Below are positions 43,828-51,213 of a stretch of DNA of 64,000 nucleotides, one piece after another. The stretch is from the NCBI GenBank assembly GCA_023434535.1, contig JAEYSR010000171.1:6554-70553 (forward strand). Direction: 5' to 3'. How positions within the stretch are numbered: position 1 is the stretch's first letter; each line of letters opens with the position of its first letter. Origin of the DNA: Actinomycetes bacterium. GTDB lineage: Bacteria > Actinomycetota > Acidimicrobiia > Acidimicrobiales > Microtrichaceae. The notes under the pieces were generated by a model that was not told the origin of the DNA, did no database searches, and saw only the letters and a program-made list of their open reading frames with translations. A program made the translations under genes and the position numbers.

Positions 43828-45465
43828 ATGAGTGCGCAGCTGGTCGCCCGCGAGCTGACCGCCGAGCACGGACCGAGGACCCTCTTCACCGGGGTGGACC
43901 TCATCGTCGCGCCGGGGTCGGTGACCGGGCTCGTCGGTCCCAACGGAGCGGGCAAGTCGACGCTGCTGCGCATCCTCGCCGGAGCGGAGCGGCCGGGGGC
44001 CGGCGACGTCGTGCTGCAACCGCCCGAGGCGACGGTCGGCCTGCTCCCCCAGGAGACCGAGCGGCTGGCTGGGGAGTCCGTCGATGCCTTCCTGGCCCGT
44101 CGAACGGGTGTGACCTCGGCGCAGTCCGAGCTCGATGAGGCGACCACCGCTCTCGCCGACGGCGCGGACGGTGCCGACGACCGCTACAGCGTCGCCCTGG
44201 AGCGCTGGCTCGCCCTCGGCGGAGCGGACCTGGACGCCCGGATCCCCCAGGTGGCGGCGGACATCGGGCTCGACGTCGACCGGGACCAGCCGATGTCGAC
44301 CCTGTCGGGAGGTCAGGCCGCCCGAGCCGGTCTGGCCTCGCTCCTGCTCAGTCGCTTCGACGTGCTGCTCCTCGACGAACCCACGAACGACCTGGACCTG
44401 GCCGGGCTCGAGCGGCTCGAGCGATTCGTGGCGGAGACCGACAGCGGGATCGTCGTCGTCAGCCACGACCGCGAGTTCCTGACCCGCACCGTCACCCAGG
44501 TGCTGGAGCTCGACCGCCACCAGGGCTCGTGGCACCTCTACGGCGGCGGGTACGAGTCCTACCTGACCGAGCGCGAGCGGGCCCGGGTCCACGCGCGGGA
44601 GCGGTACGAGGAGTACGAGGAGACCGTCAGCACGCTCACGGAGCGGGCCCGGACCCAGCGGGCCTGGGCCGACAAGGGCGCCGGGGCCGCCCGACGGGAT
44701 CGCTCGGAGCGCGACAAGTTCATCCGCCACCACAACGTCGCGACCTCGGAGCAGCTGGCGGCCAAGGCCAGGAGGACGGAGAAGGCGATCGAGCGGATCG
44801 AGGCGGTCGAGGAGCCCCGCAAGGAGTGGGAGCTGCAGTTCTCGATCTCCGGGGCACCTCCCTCGGGCCAGGTGGTGGCCACGACCTCGGGGGCCGTGGT
44901 GCGCCGGGGCGGGTTCCAGCTGGGACCGGTGTCGATCCAGGTCGATCGCGGCGACCGCATCGCGATCACGGGGCCCAACGGGGCGGGCAAGTCGACGCTG
45001 CTCGGTCTGCTGCTCGGCCGGATCTCTCCCGACGAGGGCTCCGCATCGCTCGGCGCATCGGTCCACGTCGGCGAGATCGACCAGGCGAGGGCGGCCTTCG
45101 AGGACGACAGGACCCTGCTCGAGTCGTTCGGGGATCGTGTTCCCGACATGCCGACCTCCGACGTCCGCACCCTGCTCGCCAAGTTCGGGCTCGGCGGCGA
45201 GCAGGTCGGACGCCCTGCGAGCGGCCTGTCGCCCGGCGAGCGCACCCGCGCCGCCCTCGCCCTGCTGCAGGCCCGCGGCACGAACGTGCTGGTGCTCGAC
45301 GAGCCGACCAACCACCTCGATCTCCCTGCGATCGAGCAGCTGGAGCAGGCGCTCGAGTCCTTCGACGGCACGTTGCTGCTGGTGAGCCACGATCGGCGCC
45401 TGCTGGAGTCGGTGCGCACCGACCGGCGGCTGCTGGTGCTCGACGGTCAGGTCACCGAGGCGTGA
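43828..45465 (+). CDS. ABC-F family ATP-binding protein
   Basis: A soluble 545-residue protein with two ABC domains and no membrane part. First half: GPNGAGKST, LSGGQAARAG, LLLDEPTNDLD. Second half: GPNGAGKST, LSPGERTRAA, LVLDEPTNHLD. The interdomain linker is charged and helical, as in ABC-F translation factors (Etta, Uup, antibiotic ribosome-protection proteins) that act in the ribosomal E site. Which subfamily it belongs to cannot be told from motifs. It converges on the GNAT gene with a 14-bp overlap of their coding ends. Confidence 0.92.
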   Translation: MSAQLVARELTAEHGPRTLFTGVDLIVAPGSVTGLVGPNGAGKSTLLRILAGAERPGAGDVVLQPPEATVGLLPQETERLAGESVDAFLARRTGVTSAQSELDEATTALADGADGADDRYSVALERWLALGGADLDARIPQVAADIGLDVDRDQPMSTLSGGQAARAGLASLLLSRFDVLLLDEPTNDLDLAGLERLERFVAETDSGIVVVSHDREFLTRTVTQVLELDRHQGSWHLYGGGYESYLTERERARVHARERYEEYEETVSTLTERARTQRAWADKGAGAARRDRSERDKFIRHHNVATSEQLAAKARRTEKAIERIEAVEEPRKEWELQFSISGAPPSGQVVATTSGAVVRRGGFQLGPVSIQVDRGDRIAITGPNGAGKSTLLGLLLGRISPDEGSASLGASVHVGEIDQARAAFEDDRTLLESFGDRVPDMPTSDVRTLLAKFGLGGEQVGRPASGLSPGERTRAALALLQARGTNVLVLDEPTNHLDLPAIEQLEQALESFDGTLLLVSHDRRLLESVRTDRRLLVLDGQVTEA

Positions 45466-46084
45466 TCTCCCGCACGAACGTGAGGTTGAGCCCGTCGCCA
45501 CCCCACTCCTGGAACCCGAGTCGGCGGTAGAAGGCGATCGCCGACGTGTTGGCCTCGCTGACGCCGAGGTGCACGCCCGGGCTCCCGAGCGCCGCCAGCT
45601 GGTCGACGAGGCGGTCGATGAGCCGACGCCCCAGCCCGAGGCCCTGGAGGTCGGGGAGCAGATCGATGTGCAGGTGCGACGGGTACCGCTCCAGCAGCTC
45701 GGGGTCGCCGCCCTCGGCGCCGTCGGCCTGGCTGCGGTCGTGGATCAGGTGCACGAGCAGCGCGTCCATGGTGTCGGGCGGGAACGAGTCGAGCGGGTAG
45801 CGCTCCCTGACCTCCGGCCAGTAGCGCTGCTCCGCCGCTGCATGGAACGCGGCGCTGTCGAGCGCCCCGAGCACGTAGCCCCGCGGCGGCGCGTCGTCGA
45901 TCGCCACGACCGACGCCAGCTCCGGCGCCAGGACGAGGTACGGCATGCACCAGATGGTCCCGACCAGGTCGCCATCGGTGAACACCTCGGACGCATCGCC
46001 GCCGGCGTGGCCGGTCCGGAGGCACACCTCCATGAGCGCCGGCTCGTCGCCGGGACGGAACGGGCGGATCTCGGCGGTGCTCAC
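45452..46084 (-). CDS. GNAT N-acetyltransferase
   Basis: A 210-residue acetyl-CoA-dependent transferase. N-terminal IRPFRPGDEPALMEVCLRTG is a typical GNAT opening; the acetyl-CoA loop is DLQGLGLGRRLIDRLVDQL and motif B is LGVSEANTSAIAFYRRLGFQEW. Its length and the long insert (residues 55-110) resemble the O-GlcNAcase-type GNAT-like domain. GTG start overlaps the upstream kinase stop (GTGA). The 3' end overlaps the ABC-F gene on the other strand by 14 bp. Confidence 0.85.
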   Translation of the reverse strand: MSTAEIRPFRPGDEPALMEVCLRTGHAGGDASEVFTDGDLVGTIWCMPYLVLAPELASVVAIDDAPPRGYVLGALDSAAFHAAAEQRYWPEVRERYPLDSFPPDTMDALLVHLIHDRSQADGAEGGDPELLERYPSHLHIDLLPDLQGLGLGRRLIDRLVDQLAALGSPGVHLGVSEANTSAIAFYRRLGFQEWGGDGLNLTFVREITPR

Positions 46085-46653
46085 GTCCCTGCCACCTCGA
46101 GGGTCGGTCCTCGCTCGCTCCGGGACCCGACCTCGCGGAGGAGGAGCGGGACCTGGTCGTCGGTGCGGAGCCGGATCCGTTGGACGTGGTCGAGCGCCGG
46201 GTCCACCATCGCCGCCGAGTACCGGTCGCGGTAGACGGCGTGCCGGGTCCAGGACCACAGCACGATGTTCTGCTCGGGGTCGCGGCGCAGCAGGTTCGTC
46301 CAGTGCTCCCGGTTCCCGTTCCAGAGCTCCTCCCTGGTGGCCACCCGCCGCAGGGTCCGTCGAAGGACGCGGCCGGTGGCGACCAACCGTGGCAGGTCCA
46401 GCCAGATGATCGTGTCGGCCCGTGCCCACACGAGGTCGCGCACGTCGGAGTAGTTGCCGTCGACCACCCACCCGTCGCCGGCGACGATCTCGCCGACCGT
46501 CGACCGGAACCCGTCGACGTCGGGGTGCGTCCAGCCCGGCTGGTGGTACACGGAGTCCAGCTCGACGGTCGGGACCCCGATCGCAGCGCCGAGCGCACGG
46601 GAGAAGGTCGACTTCCCGGCCCCCGGCACGCCGATGACGGACACCCGCTGCAT
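46081..46653 (-). CDS. P-loop nucleoside/nucleotide kinase-like protein
   Basis: A 190-residue AAA/adenylate-kinase-like protein with Walker A GVPGAGKSTFSRAL at the very N-terminus and a Walker-B-like TIIWLDLPRLV. The WVVDGNYSDVRDLVW and RREHW-like NREHWTNLLRR segments match the family annotated as FlaR or DNA-topology-modulation proteins, which are probably small-molecule kinases. It is translationally coupled to the GNAT gene, 11 bp after the serine hydrolase gene in the same direction. Confidence 0.8.
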   Translation of the reverse strand: MQRVSVIGVPGAGKSTFSRALGAAIGVPTVELDSVYHQPGWTHPDVDGFRSTVGEIVAGDGWVVDGNYSDVRDLVWARADTIIWLDLPRLVATGRVLRRTLRRVATREELWNGNREHWTNLLRRDPEQNIVLWSWTRHAVYRDRYSAAMVDPALDHVQRIRLRTDDQVPLLLREVGSRSERGPTLEVAGT

Positions 46654-46664
46654 CGTCGACGACC

Positions 46665-47498
46665 TCAGGAGGCCAGCGAGCCGGCGACGGTCCGGGCGAC
46701 CGCCTCCACCATGGGGACGCCGTCGGCGAGCGACGCCCACCCGTCGGTCAGGATCGCGATCGAGTACCCGCCGCCCCGGGGGTCCGCGACGTAGCCCACG
46801 GAGTTCACCCGCCAACCGCAGCAGGTGGAGTCGGCGAAGCCGTTCTTGTGCCCGACCTCCCACCCGGCGGGGACCCCGGCGCGGATGCCCCAGCGCTGGT
46901 CGTCGCGGATGTTGAGCATCTCCCACCACAGGAGCCCGCGCCGCAGCGGTTCCAGCATGTCGGTCTGCAGGATGCGGTGGACGAACGCCGCCTGGTCCTC
47001 CGCCGTCGTCGACGTCAGGCCCCACTTCGGCTCCGTCTCGACGGTCGACCACAGACCCATCCGGTGACCCCAGGCGGAGACCCCACCGGCGCCGCCGAGG
47101 TTGCCCCACAGCGCGGACGCGGCCGCGTCGTCGGAGGCTCGGATCATCGGGGTGATGCGATCCTGCTCCCACCGGGACACCGAGCGGCCCTGGTCCTGCG
47201 CACGCAGGTGCACCGCAGCGGCCAGCTCCAGCTTGACCACCGACGCGGTGGTCACGACCTGACCCTTCCTGAGGTGGTACCAGCAGCCGCTGCGGTCGTC
47301 GTAGACCGCCGCGGTCACGTGATGGGCGACTGCGCCGAACGCGTCGAGGTTGGCCTGGATCTCCGCGGTGAACGGATCCGCACGGCAGATCCCGGTGGGC
47401 GGTGCGGGCGGAGGCTTCGGCGGTTCGCAGGCGACGGCGACGATCACAGCGCCGGCGAGGAGGAGGACCGCCGAGCGGCGGCGTCCACGGCGCCTCAC
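46665..47498 (-). CDS. Class A beta-lactamase-like serine hydrolase lipoprotein
   Basis: A 277-residue exported penicillin-binding-fold protein. Signal sequence with lipobox-like VAVAC at about residue 25, then Pro-rich linker. Active-site motifs: SxxK as SVVK, SDN replaced by SDD, and KTG replaced by KNG (GHKNGF). The substitutions make classical beta-lactamase activity doubtful; a peptidase or esterase role is possible. GTG 47498 follows the proA stop by 5 bp with GGGG upstream. Likely membrane-anchored outside the cell. Confidence 0.78.
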   Translation of the reverse strand: MRRRGRRRSAVLLLAGAVIVAVACEPPKPPPAPPTGICRADPFTAEIQANLDAFGAVAHHVTAAVYDDRSGCWYHLRKGQVVTTASVVKLELAAAVHLRAQDQGRSVSRWEQDRITPMIRASDDAAASALWGNLGGAGGVSAWGHRMGLWSTVETEPKWGLTSTTAEDQAAFVHRILQTDMLEPLRRGLLWWEMLNIRDDQRWGIRAGVPAGWEVGHKNGFADSTCCGWRVNSVGYVADPRGGGYSIAILTDGWASLADGVPMVEAVARTVAGSLAS

Positions 47499-47503
47499 CG
47501 CGT

Positions 47504-48751
47504 TCAACCCCGGGTCTGGCCGTCGCCGCGCACCACGTACTTGGCCGTCGTCAGCTGCTGCAGCCCCATGGGTCCCCGGGCGTGGAGCTTCTGGGTCGAG
47601 ATCCCGATCTCCGCGCCGAACCCGAACTCCTCGCCGTCGACGAAGCGCGTCGAGGCGTTCAGGAGCACCGCAGCGGCGTCGACCTCGGCCAGGAACCGTT
47701 CGGCCGAGCGGACGTCGGTGGTGATGATGGCCTCGGAGTGCCCCGACGAGTGGTCGTTGACGTGGGCGATCGCCTCGTCGAGGTGGTCGACGACCTTGAC
47801 CGACAGCTTCAGGTCCAGGAACTCGGTGGCGTAGTCCTCCTCCGAGGCCTCCTCCATGCGCGGCACCAGCGCACGGGCCCGGGCGTCGCCGACCAGCTCG
47901 ACGTCCGCGAGAGCGGCGTCGACCCGCGGCAGGAACTCGGTCGCCACCTTGGCGTGGACCACGAGCGACTCCGCGGCGTTGCACACGGAGGGGCGCTGGG
48001 TCTTGGCGTTGACGAGGATCGACGTGGCGACGTCCAGATCGGCGTGCTCGTCGACGTACACGTGGCAGTTGCCGTCGCCGTCGATGACGAACGGCACCGA
48101 GGCGTGCTCCTTGATGGAGGCGATCAGCGACGCGCCGCCCCGCGGGATGAGGCAGTCGATGAGCCCCTCCTGCTGCATGAACTCCACCGCGGCCTCGCGC
48201 GACGTGTCCTCGACCACGATCACCGAGTCCTCGGGCAGGCCCGTCTTGGCCACCGCTTCCCGGAGGACGCCGGCGATCGCCAGGTTGGAGTGGACCGCCG
48301 TGGAGGAGCCTCGCAGGAACGCGGCGTTGCCCGACTTCAGGCAGAGTCCGGCGGCGTCGGAGGTCACGTTCGGTCGACTCTCGTAGATGATCGCGACGAC
48401 GCCGAGAGGCACCCGGACCCGGGAGATCCGCAGACCGTTGGGCCGCACCCAGCCGTCGAGCACCTCCCCCACCGGGTCGGCCAGGCCGGCCACCTGCCGG
48501 AGGCCGGACGCCATGGCACCGATCCGCTGGTCGGTGAGGCGCAGCCGGTCGATCAGGCCGTCGCCGATCCCCGCCTCGATCGCCGCGGCCACGTCGACCG
48601 CGTTCGCCTCCAGGATCTCGTCCGCCCGCGACTCGAGGAGGTCCGCGGCCGCGAGCAGCGCCTCGTCCTTGACGGCGCTCGACGCTGTGGCGAGCACCCG
48701 GGACGCGGCCTTCGAACGGCGGGCGAGCTCCGGGATCGGGGTGACGACCAT
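47504..48751 (-). CDS. proA: Gamma-glutamyl phosphate reductase
   Basis: Proline biosynthesis enzyme (415 residues) reducing glutamyl-5-phosphate to the semialdehyde. Signature VPLGVVAIIYESRPNVTSDAAGLCLKSGNA (in parts), catalytic Cys in KTQRPSVCNAAESLVV, and LLNASTRFVDGEEFGFGAEIGIST (in parts). In most Actinobacteria it follows proB; here proB lies 13 kb away at 61.5 kb beside obgE. Leaderless start (TAGCCT, 6 nt) shared with a divergent promoter. Confidence 0.96.
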   Translation of the reverse strand: MVVTPIPELARRSKAASRVLATASSAVKDEALLAAADLLESRADEILEANAVDVAAAIEAGIGDGLIDRLRLTDQRIGAMASGLRQVAGLADPVGEVLDGWVRPNGLRISRVRVPLGVVAIIYESRPNVTSDAAGLCLKSGNAAFLRGSSTAVHSNLAIAGVLREAVAKTGLPEDSVIVVEDTSREAAVEFMQQEGLIDCLIPRGGASLIASIKEHASVPFVIDGDGNCHVYVDEHADLDVATSILVNAKTQRPSVCNAAESLVVHAKVATEFLPRVDAALADVELVGDARARALVPRMEEASEEDYATEFLDLKLSVKVVDHLDEAIAHVNDHSSGHSEAIITTDVRSAERFLAEVDAAAVLLNASTRFVDGEEFGFGAEIGISTQKLHARGPMGLQQLTTAKYVVRGDGQTRG

Positions 48752-48757
48752 CCCGGA

Positions 48758-48773
48758 AGGCTACCGATAGCCT
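48758..48773. promoter_or_regulatory. Palindromic divergent promoter: two TAGCCT -10 boxes back to back
   Basis: AGGCTA-CCGA-TAGCCT is a 16-nt dyad. Its left half is the minus-strand -10 of proA (TAGCCT, 6 nt from the ATG at 48751); its right half is the plus-strand -10 of the AAA+ gene (TAGCCT, 8 nt from GTG 48782). Both mRNAs should be leaderless, and the two polymerases cannot bind together. Confidence 0.6.
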
Positions 48774-48781
48774 CCACCGCC

Positions 48782-50197
48782 GTGGGATCCGGACCTCTGG
48801 ACGCCGTCGTGAGCGCCTTCGTGGACGAGGTCGGCATGGCGCTGGAGGAGGCGACCGGGGGTCTCGAGGGGATCGATCGGGGGCGGTTCACCGACGACGT
48901 GACGGTCGAGGCCCTGAACCTGACGACCGCCATGATCGACGCGGACGACCGGCACACCGACGAGGAGCTGAACGCCCTGATCGACGCGTTCGGCCCCCGC
49001 ATGCCCGACTCGCAGCTGATCCTCGCCACTCCGGAGACGCTGCGCGGCTCGTCGATGGTCGCCGGGCATCGCCGGTGGTTGGACGTCGAGTCCGAGCTGT
49101 TCGGCATCCTCGTCGACGCCGACCGGCGAGATGGCACGCAGCTGGCCGACCGCTACTACGAGCGTGCGCTGGACATCGCCCACGTCGTCGCGAGCCTGGA
49201 CGTGATCCCGGCCCGGTCGGAGCTCGAGGCCATCTCGGCGCTGCGGACCCGACTGCTCGACGGCCTGCGGAGCCGCGAGGCGCGACCGGCGGTCGACGGT
49301 CGACCTCCGGACTCGGCGCTGCAGCCGACCGAGCCGGAGCCCGAGCCCGACCTGCCGCCAAGACCGCTCGAGGAGCTGCTGGCCGAGCTCGACGACCTGG
49401 TCGGCCTGGTCGAGGTCAAGGCCCGGGTCCGGCTGGTCGCCGACTTCCTCCGCGTCCAGCAGCTCCGCGCCGAGCGGGGTCTGCCGACCGTGGACACGTC
49501 GCACCACCTCGTCTTCACCGGGAACCCGGGGACCGGCAAGACCACCGTGGCACGCCTGCTGGCCCAGATCTACCGGACCCTCGGCGTCGTCGAGCGCGGC
49601 CACCTGGTCGAGACGGATCGGTCGGGCCTGGTCGCCGGCTACGTCGGCCAGACCGCTCCCCTCGTCACGCAGCGCTTCGACGAGGCCGACGAGGGCATGC
49701 TGTTCATCGACGAGGCGTACACGCTGGCCCGGGGCAGCGAGAACGACTTCGGCCGCGAGGCGATCGACCAGATCGTGAAGCTGATGGAGGACCGGCGCGA
49801 CCGCGTGGTGCTGGTCGTGGCCGGCTACACCGACGAGATGGACCACCTCCTGTCGGCCAACCCGGGGCTGCGGTCGCGCTTCCCGACCGTCATCCACTTC
49901 CCCGACTACTCCACCGACGAGCTGGTCCGCATCGTCGACTCGATCGGCGAGCGCCAGCGGTACCGGCTGACCGACGACGCCCGGGCCAAGCTGCGCGACG
50001 TGCTCGACGCCACTCCCCGCGGCCAGGGATTCGGCAACGCCCGCATGGCCCGCAACCTGTTCGAGGCGGCCATCAACCACCACGCCAGCCGCATCATGGC
50101 GCTCGACGCCTCGCCGACGGAGGAGGACCTCACGACGCTGGTCGCCGCGGACCTGCCCGACCGCACCGACCCCGAGGACGCCGGAGTCGTCGGGTGA
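48782..50197 (+). CDS. TerB-like domain plus CbbX/SpoVK-type AAA+ ATPase
   Basis: A 471-residue cytoplasmic protein. Residues 1-160 are helical and repeat an acidic pattern (NLTTAMIDADDRHTDEELNALIDAF) resembling TerB-like helical domains; a Pro/Glu linker follows (about 170-195). Residues 200-470 are an AAA+ domain of the CbbX/SpoVK/EccA group: LVGLVEVKARVR, Walker A FTGNPGTGKTTVARLL, VGQTAP, Walker B MLFIDEAYTLARG, sensor VVAGYTDEMDHLLSANPGLRSRF (in parts). First gene of a three-gene operon with 4-bp overlaps. TerB assignment is by eye and needs a profile search. Confidence 0.85.
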   Translation: MGSGPLDAVVSAFVDEVGMALEEATGGLEGIDRGRFTDDVTVEALNLTTAMIDADDRHTDEELNALIDAFGPRMPDSQLILATPETLRGSSMVAGHRRWLDVESELFGILVDADRRDGTQLADRYYERALDIAHVVASLDVIPARSELEAISALRTRLLDGLRSREARPAVDGRPPDSALQPTEPEPEPDLPPRPLEELLAELDDLVGLVEVKARVRLVADFLRVQQLRAERGLPTVDTSHHLVFTGNPGTGKTTVARLLAQIYRTLGVVERGHLVETDRSGLVAGYVGQTAPLVTQRFDEADEGMLFIDEAYTLARGSENDFGREAIDQIVKLMEDRRDRVVLVVAGYTDEMDHLLSANPGLRSRFPTVIHFPDYSTDELVRIVDSIGERQRYRLTDDARAKLRDVLDATPRGQGFGNARMARNLFEAAINHHASRIMALDASPTEEDLTTLVAADLPDRTDPEDAGVVG

Positions 50198-51213
50198 AGC
50201 GGCTGCTGGCCGCCGTCGCAGCCATCGCACTGATCGGTGGGGCGTGGTGGATCCGCCAGAACGTGATCGAGGGCGACGACGGCGGTGATGCCGGCGGCCA
50301 GCTCCGTCTGCTCTGCGGCACCGAGCTGGAGCAGGCGTGCCGTCGGCTCGCGGACGGCGACGAGTCGATCATGCTCCGGGTCGAGCCCGAGGGCACGACG
50401 GCCGACCGGCTCTCGTCCGCCGATGCCGAGGTCGACTTCGACGCCTGGCTCGCCGCGGGACCGTGGGCGCAGATCGTCGCCGACAACCGCCGGGTGGCAG
50501 GCCTCGAGGGCGACGTCCTGGGCGACACCGGCGCCGTGCTCGGCCGGTCGCCGGTGACGGTCGTCGGGCCCAGGGAGCGCGTCGCCGCCCTGGCCTCGCA
50601 CTGCGGCGGGACCCTGACCTGGGTCTGCCTGGGCGACAGCTCGGGCCAGCAGTGGGCGTCGGTCGGAGGTCAGGCCGCCTGGGGCACCGTCAAGGCGGGC
50701 CTCGCGCCGCCCGACGGCGGAGCCGGGCTGGTGGCGCTCGACCAGGCCGTGGCGGATCGCACCGACCGGACCGACTGGGACGCGCTCGACCTCCAGGACG
50801 CCGAGCCGTGGCTCTCGCAGCTGGTCGGGGTGGCGTCGGTGGACCCCGACCCGCTCAACGTGCAGCTGACGCGACCCGGGTCCTTCAGCTTCTCCGCACC
50901 GCTGGAACAGGCGTCAGGCCCGCGGCTCGCCCAGGCCGCCAACGGGGGCCAGTACTCGCTCCTCTACCCTGAACCCATGGTCACGGCGGACGTCACCCTG
51001 ACAGCAGCGGCGGGCCAGGACGTCGACGACCTGCTCGACCGTCTGGGGGCGGACCGCGTCGGCGACGAGCTCGCTGCGGACGGGTGGCAGGTCGATGGCC
51101 GGACTCCCGCCCGGGGTGTCGGCAGTGGCCCGGCCCTGCCGTCGGGATCGCAGCTGACATCCGCAGGAGCGCTGCAAGCCCTGCGCGAGCAGTGGGAGGC
51201 GTTGCGCCCATGA
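50194..51213 (+). CDS. Membrane-anchored binding-protein-like protein
   Basis: A 339-residue protein: uncleaved signal-anchor (VKRLLAAVAAIALIGGAWWI), then an extracytoplasmic region with the look of a type II solute-binding fold (LRLLCGTELEQACRRL; DAWLAAGPWAQIVADNRR; LTWVCLGDSSGQQWASVGG). No transporter permease accompanies it. It overlaps both neighbours (GTGA at the front, ATGA at the back), so the three proteins should be made in step. Not recognised as a named family. Confidence 0.75.
   Translation: MKRLLAAVAAIALIGGAWWIRQNVIEGDDGGDAGGQLRLLCGTELEQACRRLADGDESIMLRVEPEGTTADRLSSADAEVDFDAWLAAGPWAQIVADNRRVAGLEGDVLGDTGAVLGRSPVTVVGPRERVAALASHCGGTLTWVCLGDSSGQQWASVGGQAAWGTVKAGLAPPDGGAGLVALDQAVADRTDRTDWDALDLQDAEPWLSQLVGVASVDPDPLNVQLTRPGSFSFSAPLEQASGPRLAQAANGGQYSLLYPEPMVTADVTLTAAAGQDVDDLLDRLGADRVGDELAADGWQVDGRTPARGVGSGPALPSGSQLTSAGALQALREQWEALRP

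Noticed and set aside
46665..47498. Functional beta-lactamase resistance gene
   Set aside because: SDN and KTG motifs are changed to SDD and KNG and the protein is a predicted lipoprotein; resistance cannot be claimed.
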